The position numbers and the translations under genes were made by a program. Under the pieces are notes generated by a model that saw only the letters and a program-made list of their open reading frames with translations, did no database searches and was not told the DNA's origin. A stretch of DNA of 64,000 nt from SZUA-547 sp963669315 (GTDB lineage: Bacteria > Pseudomonadota > Alphaproteobacteria > Rhodobacterales > Rhodobacteraceae): NCBI GenBank assembly GCA_963669315.1, contig OY770021.1, positions 2,480,001 to 2,544,000 of the forward strand, in the 5' to 3' direction. This document shows positions 53,954 through 61,917 of this stretch, one piece after another. Within the stretch, counting starts at the first letter, position 1. Every line of letters begins with the position of its first letter.

Positions 53954-53989
53954 AACCCCCTCGCCATACTCCCCCGGCGAGGGGGTTTT
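53954..53989. terminator. Strong bidirectional terminator
   Basis: AACCCCCTCGCC (53954-53965) pairs perfectly with GGCGAGGGGGTT (53976-53987) and is followed by TT on the plus strand; on the minus strand the run is TTTG. A 12-bp stem with a 10-base loop. Confidence 0.85.
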
Positions 53990-54119
53990 CTTATGCGGTC
54001 GGGGCTTTTCTTTGCAGCCAATCTGCAAGCAGTTGATGGGCGTCAATGCCGCGCGACCCGGAATCGCTATAATCCAGACTGCATGGTCTTTCCCGCTGTC
54101 CTCCGAGTAGACCCTGCGC

Positions 54120-54150
54120 GCCCCTTGTTCGCCCCTCCGAGCAAGGGGCT
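54120..54150 (+). terminator. Terminator-like hairpin
   Basis: GCCCCTTGTTCG (54120-54131) pairs with CGAGCAAGGGGC (54138-54149), one wobble, loop CCCCTC; the following tract TTAATC is only weakly T-rich. It lies about 50 bases after TATAAT (54068-54073), so it may end a short transcript. Confidence 0.6.
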
Positions 54151-54232
54151 TAATCATGCGGTCGGAACTGACCCCGACTGAAATGGCGGAACTGCTTGAC
54201 CCGAGCTTGTCCCGACGTGCTACGGCGCGGCC

Positions 54233-54442
54233 ATGACGCCCGATCTCCTGCGCCTCTACGACATTTACTGCGACTGCCCGTGGTGCGGCCACATCGGGCG
54301 CGTGAGAGGCGCTGAGATAGCCGTTAAGGGCTTGTCTCTGGACGCGCTGCTATTGCGCTTCCGATGTAGCGTGTGCAGGCGCAAGGGGCGTCCGGGGCTT
54401 TCGATTGTGAAGGCAGAGACGGGCAATCCGTTTGCGAGGTGA
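54233..54442 (+). CDS. Small zinc-ribbon-like protein
   Basis: 69 residues. Two CxxC knuckles (DCPWCGH near residue 16 and RCSVCRR near residue 46), plus a preceding Cys, suggest a small zinc-binding fold. GADH-like function words cannot be assigned; comparable small Cys4 proteins are frequent in prophages and alphaproteobacterial genomes. The start ATG 54233 lies in a GC-rich context with no strong ribosome binding site. It sits at the left end of the integrated element. Confidence 0.6.
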   Translation: MTPDLLRLYDIYCDCPWCGHIGRVRGAEIAVKGLSLDALLLRFRCSVCRRKGRPGLSIVKAETGNPFAR

Positions 54443-54551
54443 GCGTCTGCTTTCCCCGCAAAAGTGGTCATCTGAGTCATTTGGTCAGATGACAGGTCCT
54501 GACCCAGTGCAGGCATGCATTAGCCGAAGCTGCGCAATATCGCCTACGAAA

Positions 54552-55535
54552 TTAGGGGCATCCTGCATTGATCCATGCGCTTAGCGCTTTTTTGGACGCT
54601 GGGCCGAACTCTCCGTCGATCGAGCCACTATAGTATCCCCGATCACGCAAGGCGTGTTGGACTACCTCGGCGCTGGGCCAACCGAGATTCAGGCCGCGTA
54701 AGAAGTCTCTCTCCGACGACTCCTTCCGACCGATTCTGCACTTCGCAAAAGATAGAGCATTATATACTTGGGCATCTTCACCGGCGAGTCTAATAGCTTT
54801 TTCAAAATCCGAAATTGCCTCCATGTAATGTCCAAGTATACGGTAACTATCTCCACGATTTTTGAATGCTGCTGCATCATTGGGATTGAGGTGGATAGCT
54901 TGATTATAGTCCTTGAATGCACGCTCTTGATCACCCTTAAGAGCATATACCCTGCCCCGGTTTATAAGGGCGGGTGAATATTCAGGTCTGATTTGTAGTG
55001 CGCGATTGTAGTCCTCGACCGCCTTATCGGGTTCGTCGATATTTGTATAAGCGATACCACGATCATAGTAATTCTGAGGTTCGTTTGGATCGAGCCGGAT
55101 CGCCTCGTTGTAGTCCTGAATGGCGCGCAGCGGCTGACCAAGGTCGTCATAGGCGTCACCGCGGTTGTTGTAGGCTCGGGCGTAGTTTGGCAGGATCCGA
55201 ATGGCTTGGTCGAAGTCCTTGATCGCAAGGGAGAATTCTCCAAGGTGGTAATATGACAGCCCCCGGTTGTTGTATGCGACAGCGAGTCTTCGACCTTCAG
55301 CGCGTCCAGATCGAATAATCTCGGTGTAACAGCGAACGGCCAAATTCCAATCCTGGTTTTGTTCGCAACCCTTGGCATCGCTTGCATGAACCGCAAACGT
55401 CGCCAAAAGCCCAAATGAAAAAAATATAGCGACGATGAGACGAGACAGGGCGATCTCGCTTCGCCTCTCTTTAAATTGAATCTGTTCGAAAGGCGGTCTC
55501 GTCGAGATGCGATGATTGCATGGTGCGGTGATCAT
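54552..55535 (-). CDS. TPR protein with PG-binding-like C-terminus (cargo copy A)
   Basis: 327 residues from ATG 55535, immediately after the stop of the neighbouring homologue (55541-55543); the frame extending to 55730 overlaps that gene and is not used. A hydrophobic segment LIVAIFFSFGLLATFAVHA suggests secretion. A Cys pair (KGCEQ..RCYTEII) precedes about six TPRs (YNNRGLSYYHLGEFSLAIKDFDQAI and so on). The end GYYSGSIDGEFGPASKKALS-type repeat resembles a peptidoglycan-binding domain and closes with AGCP. Function unknown. Confidence 0.78.
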   Translation of the reverse strand: MITAPCNHRISTRPPFEQIQFKERRSEIALSRLIVAIFFSFGLLATFAVHASDAKGCEQNQDWNLAVRCYTEIIRSGRAEGRRLAVAYNNRGLSYYHLGEFSLAIKDFDQAIRILPNYARAYNNRGDAYDDLGQPLRAIQDYNEAIRLDPNEPQNYYDRGIAYTNIDEPDKAVEDYNRALQIRPEYSPALINRGRVYALKGDQERAFKDYNQAIHLNPNDAAAFKNRGDSYRILGHYMEAISDFEKAIRLAGEDAQVYNALSFAKCRIGRKESSERDFLRGLNLGWPSAEVVQHALRDRGYYSGSIDGEFGPASKKALSAWINAGCP

Positions 55536-55540
55536 CGTGA

Positions 55541-56539
55541 CTACGGACACCCCGCTTCGGTCCATTCGCGCAGCGCCCTCTTGGAAGCTGGGCCGAACTC
55601 TCCATCGATGGCGCTTTTGTAGAAGCCTCGACTGCTGAGCATGCCTTGTAACGACTCCTCCGTCTGCGCTCCAAGCCGCATAGCTTGCATCCAATCTTCG
55701 ATAGAGCCATCGACCCGACCAAGTCGGCATTTTGCTCGCGCGCGGTTTGCGTAGACCAAATTCTTCGTGGAATCGAGGCGAAGCGCAGCATCAAATTCTT
55801 CGAGCGCACGCTTGTGATCGCCGAGATTGCCGTAAGAGGCTCCGCGGTAATAGTGGGCGGCTGCATCGCTGGCGTCGAGCTGAATTGCGCGATCTAGAAC
55901 CTCAATAGCATCCGAGAATTGACCAACGTTCAAGTAAACGGCGCCTAGATTTCGATGCCAAAGACCGAAACTAGCGTCTAAGCTGATAGCTCTTTCGAGG
56001 TCCTTCATTGCTTGATCAAATTGGCCAATTGCAAGGTAACTCATGCCGCGATTATTGTAAGGGAGTGGCCATTTAGGGTCCAAGTCTATGGCTATTGTGT
56101 ATTCGCCAATCGCGCGTTGCGGTTGGTTAAGGTCGTCGTAGGCCGCTCCACGATCAAGGTAAGCGGCCGCGAAATTTGGAGCGATGCGCAGGGCTTGATC
56201 GTAGTCCTGAAACGCTTCGTCAAAGTTCCCCAATCTAACCGAGGCGTTGCCGCGACTAGTATAAGCCCAAACGTTATTCGGATCATGGCGCAGGGCTAGA
56301 TCGAAGTCTTCATATGCAGACGCGAATTGGCCAAGATCGAGATGCGCGTCGCCGCGCCGGTTGTATGCGGCCGCCAAGTTCCGCCCAACCAATTTCCCTG
56401 AGCTAATCAGTGCGGAGCAAGCACTGATCCTAAGATTTCGGTTCTCTTCCTGCTCGCAATCCTCAATTTCGCCCGCCCATGTTGTTGGCGCGTTCAGAAA
56501 TCCCACAAAAACATAAAGGGTGACCACAAACCGTAACAC
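55541..56539 (-). CDS. TPR protein with PG-binding-like C-terminus (cargo copy B)
   Basis: About 332 residues. GTG 56539 is preferred because GGGGGAGGGG lies a few bases upstream and a signal peptide (LRFVVTLYVFVGFLNAPTTWA) starts there; ATG 56566 is the alternative. A Cys pair (EDCEQ..ACSALI) is followed by about seven TPR units and the end GFYKSAIDGEFGPASKRALREW..AGCP. It is a tandem relative of the next gene, and both resemble the protein at 48,810 outside the element. It may act in the periplasm on the cell wall; the role is not known. Confidence 0.78.
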   Translation of the reverse strand: MLRFVVTLYVFVGFLNAPTTWAGEIEDCEQEENRNLRISACSALISSGKLVGRNLAAAYNRRGDAHLDLGQFASAYEDFDLALRHDPNNVWAYTSRGNASVRLGNFDEAFQDYDQALRIAPNFAAAYLDRGAAYDDLNQPQRAIGEYTIAIDLDPKWPLPYNNRGMSYLAIGQFDQAMKDLERAISLDASFGLWHRNLGAVYLNVGQFSDAIEVLDRAIQLDASDAAAHYYRGASYGNLGDHKRALEEFDAALRLDSTKNLVYANRARAKCRLGRVDGSIEDWMQAMRLGAQTEESLQGMLSSRGFYKSAIDGEFGPASKRALREWTEAGCP

Positions 56540-56976
56540 GGCAACCCCTCCCCCTCTCTCCCGCATTTAGTTCGGGACCTCGCGGCTGGTTCGCTCGGTT
56601 AAGTGTTAGTGTAGCACACGCGATGGCTCGCTTGCCCAATTGTCGGCGTCCGGCACTGGTTAGGGGCGATCTCCATTGACGCACAGCGGACATGGCGGGC
56701 ACTCGGTCAAGTTTCGGCTTTCGGCCCCAATCCAGACATTCCGGCGCCCGGTAGGAACAACCGCGAGGGCGCTTGTGTAGACCAGGAGTCGAAGGCGCTC
56801 ATTGAATTTCCGACCTTTTCTCCGGTTTTTTCGGGCAAATGTTACGGTTTATGGCCGGTCGCTAGGGGCTTCGGTGGGCCAGCGAAGGGGCGGAGCGATG
56901 ACTCCGCCCCCCGCCGTACCGCCCGCCAGGGAGTAGATGGCGAGCGGCCCAGATCAGCGGATCGAGCAGCCGCTGA
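56540..56976. other. Noncoding gap between capsid and TPR genes
   Basis: About 435 bases without a supported gene. Two hairpins follow the capsid stop: ATCAGCGG/CCGCTGAT (56953-56960 and 56970-56977) and GGGGCGGAG/CTCCGCCCC (56887-56895 and 56902-56910). Neither has a T-run, so termination is uncertain. The remainder would contain the promoter of the TPR pair; I see no clear consensus. Confidence 0.5.
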
Positions 56977-58221
56977 TTAGTCAGGATCGGCGATATTGCG
57001 GATCGCGACGAAAGCCGACGGATATTCAACCGCGAAATCGACGCGCAGATGCGCCAGGAAGCCGACTTCGAGAGTGTCGGCGAACCGTTCCTTCAGGGTT
57101 TCAATCCTGATTTCCTGGCGGATTCCCATCAGCAGGTGCTTCCAGACACCGGCGAGCATGATCCCTTCGGTCGGCGACACGGCGTCCGCGTCGGGAACAT
57201 TGCCCGTTGTGTAGAGCTGCGACCGCGACATGACAGGCGGCGCGCCGAGCCATTGACCCTGAGAGTCCTTGAGACCCGCGAGCGTGTTCTCCTCCGCCGG
57301 GTTCATGATGAACCCGATATCGTCGCCTGAGAAGTTCGCCCCGGTGATCTGGCCCCGCGCCGTTAGAAGCGGCGTGTAGTCCAGGGCCGCGCCGAGGTGA
57401 TCGACTTCGCCAATGCCAGAGATGTTGGCGACGCCCTGCGGCTCAGGATCAACGCCAGTGCCGAAGAGGCCGACGCGATCCACCTCAACCGCCAACGCGG
57501 ACGCGATGATGTTCGGAAGCGCCGTGCCGATATTGAGTGTATCGTCCAGCACCTCTCGCGACGCCTTGACCAGGACCGCGAGCGACTTGGGCAGTAGCTC
57601 GACCCGCGAGAACGTGGGATCGGATTCCGCGACAGCGCCATGCTCAGCACGCCAGGCCGGAACCGGATCTGAAGCGACCGTTGCGATATGGTTCGTATCG
57701 CTTCCCAAGGGGACGGTCATCGCGCCAGCGCGGCTGAGCGCCATTCGGTTACGCATCAAGTCGATCAGTCGCGAACTCAAGAGATTAGGAACCGTGAATC
57801 CGCCTGCCGAATCCGAGCCTTCAGAGAGGGCGCGTTTCTCCTGATCGGTCTTCGCGCCAGTCACCATCGACCGCAGATAGTTGCCAAGGCTGAGATCAGC
57901 GAATTCGGAGCGGCCAACGCGCTCGCGCTGCCAATCCTCGCAGCGCTCTTCCGGCTTCAGAGAAAAGAGCCGTTCTTCGCTGTCGGTGCGAGCGGTCTTG
58001 TTACCGCTACCAGGGCGGCGCGAGGTGTCGATTGCTTCGTCGCGCTCGATCAGGCGGGCCTGAAAGTCGAGGTCATCGTACTCGGCCATCAACACGTCAT
58101 GGCGCGATTGAAGCTCGTTTTCGCGTTCTGGGCCGATGTCGGGGGTGAGTTGGTTTAGCGCCTCTTTGGCGTCAGCCAGGATAGTTTTCTGCTTTGCGCG
58201 GAGTGTATTCAGTTTAGACAT
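56977..58221 (-). CDS. HK97-fold phage major capsid protein
   Basis: 414 residues. The N-terminal ~100 residues are a charged coiled coil (LRAKQKTILADAKEALNQL, ENELQSRHDVLMAEYDDL), the delta/scaffold region. The capsid fold starts near GGFTVPNLLSSRLIDLM and continues through VELLPKSLAVLVKASREVLDD, VDRVGLFGTGVDPEPQGVAN, and LVGVWKHLL-like LAGVWKHLLMGIRQEI. The ATG 58221 follows AAAGAGAG. No prohead protease, portal or terminase is adjacent, which is unusual, since HK97-type phages need all three. Confidence 0.92.
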   Translation of the reverse strand: MSKLNTLRAKQKTILADAKEALNQLTPDIGPERENELQSRHDVLMAEYDDLDFQARLIERDEAIDTSRRPGSGNKTARTDSEERLFSLKPEERCEDWQRERVGRSEFADLSLGNYLRSMVTGAKTDQEKRALSEGSDSAGGFTVPNLLSSRLIDLMRNRMALSRAGAMTVPLGSDTNHIATVASDPVPAWRAEHGAVAESDPTFSRVELLPKSLAVLVKASREVLDDTLNIGTALPNIIASALAVEVDRVGLFGTGVDPEPQGVANISGIGEVDHLGAALDYTPLLTARGQITGANFSGDDIGFIMNPAEENTLAGLKDSQGQWLGAPPVMSRSQLYTTGNVPDADAVSPTEGIMLAGVWKHLLMGIRQEIRIETLKERFADTLEVGFLAHLRVDFAVEYPSAFVAIRNIADPD

Positions 58222-58285
58222 GTGTTCTCTCTTTGAGCAAGGCGCGTCGTCTCGACGGGCCGGAATTGCGCTTCCCACGGCGCGA

Positions 58286-58474
58286 TTAAGGGGTCTCGGC
58301 GGCGATCAGTTGCGAGACGATCAGGCGCAAGCGGCGATCCTGTCTCGGCGATGGTCGCCAGTTCGGTCGTCTGTTTTTGCGGAGAATGGTCCGCGAGAAT
58401 GGAAGGTGAAACTTGTCGAGTTTGCCCGCCTGCAATGCTTCGCGAAGGCGCTCGATCATTTCGCCGGTGGTCAT
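58286..58474 (-). CDS. Small ORF upstream of capsid
   Basis: 62 residues. The ATG at 58474 overlaps the TGA of the HTH gene upstream (ATGA), a strong sign of translational coupling. The protein starts MTTGEMIERLREALQAGKLDKFHLP, helical, and ends with a basic stretch. I recognise no family. The capsid gene follows after 64 bases. Confidence 0.6.
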   Translation of the reverse strand: MTTGEMIERLREALQAGKLDKFHLPFSRTILRKNRRPNWRPSPRQDRRLRLIVSQLIAAETP

Positions 58475-58956
58475 TCCGGCACCTGCGCACCGATTTGAGG
58501 CGTCAGAACCTCGACAGCGCGGGCGTAGGTTTCATCATGCAGCTTCGACGCCGGAAGGCTGATCGCCGGTACATTCGGCGGCTCATAAGACCAGCGTGGG
58601 CGGTCGCCGTCCGTCCAGACATAGAGATGAAGGCGGTCGCGTCGCTTGTCGGCGCTCTCATTGACTGCGCCGGATATCGCGGCTGATGCAGCCATTTCAG
58701 CGAGCAGCGAAGCCTCGGTCGGTTTCATGCCGCCCAGCTTGACAAGTCGCCGGATGATCGCCGCCTGCAACACAGTTTCGAATGTGAAGACGCGAGGGAA
58801 ATGCCTCGGATTAAACGGCGCGGGCTTAAACTTGGTCCGCTTTAGAGCACCGGATCGAATCCAGTTGTCGATAGTCGGGTTCGCCAGATACGTGATCTGG
58901 CTGAGGTCGCGCTGTGAGAAGCCTGCCTCTAGTGGTTTGATTTCTTCGTCAGTCAT
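58471..58956 (-). CDS. MerR-like helix-turn-helix protein
   Basis: 161 residues from ATG 58956, which overlaps the preceding stop (58953-58955). Residues ~10-40 (FSQRDLSQITYLANPTIDNWIRSGALKR) read as a winged helix-turn-helix of MerR/excisionase type, followed by TFETVLQAAIIRRLVKLGGMKPTEASLLAEMA, the helix pair usual after such a domain. It is probably the regulator of the capsid operon, or of DNA packaging if a terminase small subunit analogue, though the latter is only a possibility. Confidence 0.75.
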   Translation of the reverse strand: MTDEEIKPLEAGFSQRDLSQITYLANPTIDNWIRSGALKRTKFKPAPFNPRHFPRVFTFETVLQAAIIRRLVKLGGMKPTEASLLAEMAASAAISGAVNESADKRRDRLHLYVWTDGDRPRWSYEPPNVPAISLPASKLHDETYARAVEVLTPQIGAQVPE

Positions 58957-59369
58957 CTTTCTGCTCCTATCGTTTGAAAGCCCCATAGTTCGGCCAGGTG
59001 TTCAAGCGCCTCATTGAAAAGCCGCCATCGCTTTTCGCCATTTCGGCGGCGTCCGGTCGTCTCGCCCCGCCAACACACGGCGACAGCCACGTCCATGCGT
59101 TCGTCGCCCAGATCGTCGCGGGCGCGGGCCAGTTCCTTAAGCGCCGTCAACTGAAAGTCAGAGACCGGGCAGTGAAATTCGAAGCTGCGGTCGATCAGCG
59201 TTTCCAGCTTATAAAATGACGGTGGAAGTTTGCTGTAGCGGGCCTCGCCCAGCCGTTCGCGGGCTTCGCAAAATTGCGCCAGGCGAACGCCCGCCCGCGC
59301 TTGGTGATCGGCGATCTGCCCACGCCGATGAAGAGCCGCAAGCGGCCCCGCTGTCATTGTTCTTGTCAT
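58953..59369 (-). CDS. Element protein of unknown function
   Basis: 138 residues from ATG 59369. It begins MTRTMTAGPLAALHRRGQIADHQARAGVRLAQF, a pattern found in alphaproteobacterial phage and island proteins, and ends with a Trp-rich helix (RWRLFNEALEHLAELWGF). The end overlaps the next start by ATGA. Function is not assigned. It is the first gene of the capsid operon. Confidence 0.65.
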   Translation of the reverse strand: MTRTMTAGPLAALHRRGQIADHQARAGVRLAQFCEARERLGEARYSKLPPSFYKLETLIDRSFEFHCPVSDFQLTALKELARARDDLGDERMDVAVAVCWRGETTGRRRNGEKRWRLFNEALEHLAELWGFQTIGAER

Positions 59370-59803
59370 GCTGTCCTGCTCGATTTGCGCACCTCTAGCG
59401 ATTATGCCGAGCATAGTAACACAAAACGGCATTAATGTCAAGGTAAAACAGTAACGTTAATGAATATGTTGCCTAAACACTGCATATTTCTACACTATCG
59501 CCTTTCGGTAGAGTGTTGACGCCAAAACGCGCAATCCATTTTCTGAATTGCGGATGCGTGCGTTTAGGGTGTGGTTCCGGTGTTCTTGGCGGGTCGCCCG
59601 AAGACATGAGCACCCCCCGGTCTCGCGGCGCGGGCGCGACTTAGTCGACAGTGACGACGAGGTTAAGCCCCCGGTTCCTCTCGCGCGCGGGCGCGCGCTA
59701 CGCGCGCGCATGAGAAACGTCTCATTGAAAAAAGTGTGTTAGCGTTACAGGTCGCCGGGGGCTCTGGTGTGCAGGGAGAGGGCGTTGGAGATCATGGCCC
59801 CCC
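59370..59803. other. Putative control/replication region of the element
   Basis: About 430 bases between the two operons without a supported gene. The part next to the capsid operon is AT-rich (59,400-59,475) and contains palindrome TAACGTTA (59452-59459) and a hairpin CTATCG/CGGTAG (59495-59500 and 59506-59511). The other end has a dense run of alternating CG (59,686-59,707) and the inverted repeat ATGAGA AACG TCTCAT (59708-59723). It fits a divergent promoter/operator or origin, but no iterons are obvious. Confidence 0.5.
59708..59723. promoter_or_regulatory. Inverted repeat, candidate operator
   Basis: ATGAGA-AACG-TCTCAT is a perfect 6-bp inverted repeat with a 4-base centre, within the noncoding region between the element's two operons. 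It could be bound by the AlpA-like or the HTH protein; this is inference. Confidence 0.4.
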
Positions 59804-60022
59804 CTATATGACGTCCGGATATGCCCGCCGATCTAAGCACCCCTCAGCGAAGTGAAACAGCAGGCGGACCTCATTGTGCGCCTCGGACAGGGCGTCGGCA
59901 GTGTCGATAAGGGCTGCGATCAAGTTGCTTGGCGTCGCCCCGCATTCGAGCCGTTCTTCGACATAGCTTGTCAGCATGCGGGCCTCTGTTTTCAGTGTGT
60001 CTTTCATCTGCTCTTTCCTCAT
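59804..60022 (-). CDS. Small ORF coupled to the RepA-like ATPase
   Basis: 72 residues; its ATG at 60022 overlaps the TGA of the ATPase (ATGA). It is a helical, acidic protein (LTSYVEERLECGATPSNLIAALIDTADALSEAHNEVRLLFHFAEGCLD). No family recognised. It is the last gene of the replication operon. Confidence 0.6.
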   Translation of the reverse strand: MRKEQMKDTLKTEARMLTSYVEERLECGATPSNLIAALIDTADALSEAHNEVRLLFHFAEGCLDRRAYPDVI

Positions 60023-61167
60023 TGCTTGGCCAACTGCTCAGCGTCTTCTTTGCTCAGTCCTTGGTCGTGCTGGAGAATGGCGGCGCGTTCTTCGACCTCC
60101 ATTGCTTGGTCTAGGCCTGTCACATTGGTCACAGAGTCACATTGGGGCCTCTCTTTGTGACGTTGTGACTGTTGTGACAGGGGGTCAGAGGGGATTGCGT
60201 AACGCCCTCGGCCCTCTTTTCTGAGGTCTCCGGCCCGCACCATACGCACCAGCGTTTGCCGGATCAGGTTATGGTCCAGGTCGGTCGCATCGCGGATTTC
60301 AGCCGGTGTGGCGCAGCCCCGCCGTATAGCTGAGAAGATTGCCGCCCGCGTGTCGCTGGCGAATGCCTCGGCCGGGTCTCCAAGATCGCGCCATCGGCAG
60401 GTTTCTGCGTCGAATTCCAAGGCGGTCTCGATCTCTTCCAGATCCCGCCCGCGTCCGTAGAGCGTCACGTCACCGTCTCTCTGCGAAAGGATCAGCGTCG
60501 CGTCTGCAGCGCCGGTGAGGCCGGTCGATCCAGAGACGCTGTCGAACGGGTCTTCCGCATCCGCCTTGCGTAGATGGTGGACCACCAGCACTGCCACGCC
60601 GAACTCCCCGGCAAGCTGGTGAAGACCCCGCAGCGCGCCGTAGTCGCCGCTGTGAGCGCTGTCCGCCGCCTTGTGCTGCGGTCGGACCACCGCCAACGTG
60701 TCCACGATAATCAGGCGGGCGTCGCCGTGCTCCTTAAGCCATTCGCGAAGGAGGTTCAGACCGCCTGCGTCGAGGCGCGGAAACTCGGTGCGGAATTCCA
60801 ATGCGCCCGGCCATTCCAGTTCCGGCTCGATCTTCCTGAGACGGCGTTGCAGGCGGCGCGGATTGTCTTCGAGAGCAAGGTACAAAGCGGCCCCTTGCTC
60901 GCATTCCTTACCCAGCGCACGCCCGCCCAGCGCTACCGATAGCGCGAGGTCTAGAGATAACCAGCTTTTCCCTAACTTCGGCTTGCCTGCGAGAAGTGTC
61001 AGGCCTTCGGGCAACAGATCCGGCACAATCCAGCGGATTGGCGGAAACTCGGTGCTTTGAAGCTCTGCGGCTGTGAACGCGCGTTTGGCGATTGGCTTTG
61101 CGGCCTTGGGCGTCACATCTCGAATCCCGTATGCCGCAAGGTATTCTTCGTCGCTCACCTGTCTCAT
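60019..61167 (-). CDS. RepA-like AAA ATPase (replicative helicase type)
   Basis: 382 residues. The RecA-like core has Walker A LAGKPKLGKSWLSLDLA (~residues 60-76), a Walker B strand DARLIIVDTLAVVR and the VLVVHHLRKADAEDP-SVSGSTGLTGAADATLIL segment, as in plasmid RSF1010 RepA and satellite primase-helicase proteins. After residue ~280 there is a winged-helix part (SAIRRGCATPAEIRDATDLDHNLIRQTLVRMVRAG). It likely unwinds DNA at the element's origin. It is coupled at both ends by ATGA overlaps. Confidence 0.88.
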   Translation of the reverse strand: MRQVSDEEYLAAYGIRDVTPKAAKPIAKRAFTAAELQSTEFPPIRWIVPDLLPEGLTLLAGKPKLGKSWLSLDLALSVALGGRALGKECEQGAALYLALEDNPRRLQRRLRKIEPELEWPGALEFRTEFPRLDAGGLNLLREWLKEHGDARLIIVDTLAVVRPQHKAADSAHSGDYGALRGLHQLAGEFGVAVLVVHHLRKADAEDPFDSVSGSTGLTGAADATLILSQRDGDVTLYGRGRDLEEIETALEFDAETCRWRDLGDPAEAFASDTRAAIFSAIRRGCATPAEIRDATDLDHNLIRQTLVRMVRAGDLRKEGRGRYAIPSDPLSQQSQRHKERPQCDSVTNVTGLDQAMEVEERAAILQHDQGLSKEDAEQLAKQ

Positions 61168-61490
61168 GCGCGCCCCCTATTTCTTTGGCGGCGATACTCT
61201 TCTGCAGCAGCGCGGAAGGTCTCGCGGTCGATGGGGAAGGGCCATTCCTCCTGAGTGCCGAGAGCCGCATCTAGCAGCGCCTCGCGGTCATTATCGTCGG
61301 CGGCGGAAATGAAGGCTGCGGCAAGGAGCACCCGTTCATTCGGGCTGAGGTGAACACGGGCGTGGTGCGCAAGCTTGTCCATAAGGCCTGAGGGGCGGTC
61401 GCCGAGGGCCTGGAGTTGGAGCGCGACCACCATCAGCGAGGCGAAGTGCTCGTGCCGGTCGGTTTTGAACTCCGTGAAAGGCGCGCTCAT
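61164..61490 (-). CDS. Small element protein, unknown
   Basis: 108 residues from ATG 61490, overlapping the stop of a 52-residue ORF upstream. The stop overlaps the RepA-like start. It is helical with LSPNERVLLAAAFISAADDNDREALLDAAL and a basic C-terminal end (AAAEEYRRQRNRGR). No known family; position suggests a role in replication control. Confidence 0.65.
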   Translation of the reverse strand: MSAPFTEFKTDRHEHFASLMVVALQLQALGDRPSGLMDKLAHHARVHLSPNERVLLAAAFISAADDNDREALLDAALGTQEEWPFPIDRETFRAAAEEYRRQRNRGRA

Positions 61491-61645
61491 ACCGTGCCTC
61501 CCAGAACCCTTGCGCGGGCGGCGTGGCGGGCACATATACGGTTTACAATCTGCTCGATTGATATGCCGCCGTTCCGGACCCACATCCGGGCGGCGGTTTG
61601 GTTTTTAGGCGGGGCGTCATCGCGACGGGCCATGTGGGAGGTCAT
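61487..61645 (-). CDS. 52-residue coupled ORF
   Basis: This gene is below usual ORF cut-offs but is bounded by overlaps on both sides: its ATG (61645-61643) overlaps the AlpA-like stop and its TGA overlaps the next ATG. The protein is basic, starts MTSHMARRDDAPPKNQTAAR and contains GGISIEQIVNRICARHAAR. Tight packing supports that it is translated. No function known. Confidence 0.55.
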   Translation of the reverse strand: MTSHMARRDDAPPKNQTAARMWVRNGGISIEQIVNRICARHAARARVLGGTV

Positions 61646-61833
61646 CACGCTGCCTCCGCGTCTTTTACGGCCGTGCGGATTTCTGACATACGCCAGCGCG
61701 TCAGCTTGCCGACTTTGATCGGCTGGGGAATGATGCCCGCCTTTACGTATCTCCAGATCGTCGCTGGGTGAACTTCATAGATGCGCGCGAGCGTCAGCAC
61801 GCTCACGAGTTCTACATCTTCGATTTTCTGCAT
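61645..61833 (-). CDS. AlpA/excisionase-like DNA-binding protein
   Basis: 62 residues from ATG 61833. VSVLTLARIYEVHPATIWRYVKAGIIPQPIKVGKLTRWRMSEIRTAVKD is a compact helix-turn-helix as in AlpA/excisionase (HTH_17) proteins of phages and satellites such as P4. It probably controls excision or operon expression. It lies 84 bases after the unknown gene and ahead of the replication genes. Confidence 0.88.
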   Translation of the reverse strand: MQKIEDVELVSVLTLARIYEVHPATIWRYVKAGIIPQPIKVGKLTRWRMSEIRTAVKDAEAA

Positions 61834-61917
61834 TGGTCTCTCCGTCGCAGCAGTGCGCCGTGCGGCGCGGTGCGATACAGATGCCAACTTCGCGCTATAT
61901 TCGCTAAAGGACAGAAC

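Larger units (their letters stand above)
53697..54232. other. Noncoding stretch with three terminator-like hairpins
   Basis: About 540 bases without a convincing protein gene. It contains three strong hairpins, at 53774-53799, 53954-53989 and 54120-54150. GCGGTCGGGGCTTTTC occurs at 53785-53800 and again at 53995-54010; the second copy lacks its 5' stem arm. An AT-rich stretch TTTTATATAGTTAAG (53852-53866) and TATAAT (54068-54073) could be promoter parts. Short untranslated transcripts between these terminators are possible. Confidence 0.5.

Noticed and set aside
56977..58221. Encapsulin nanocompartment instead of phage capsid
   Set aside because: The long coiled-coil delta region and the GGFTVP start of the mature domain are those of phage HK97-type capsids, and the setting is an integrated element; no cargo enzyme is next to it.
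59490..59711. 73-codon minus-strand frame in the element's noncoding region
   Set aside because: It is very Arg/Ser-rich, has no ribosome binding site and no coupling to its neighbours, and overlaps palindromes.
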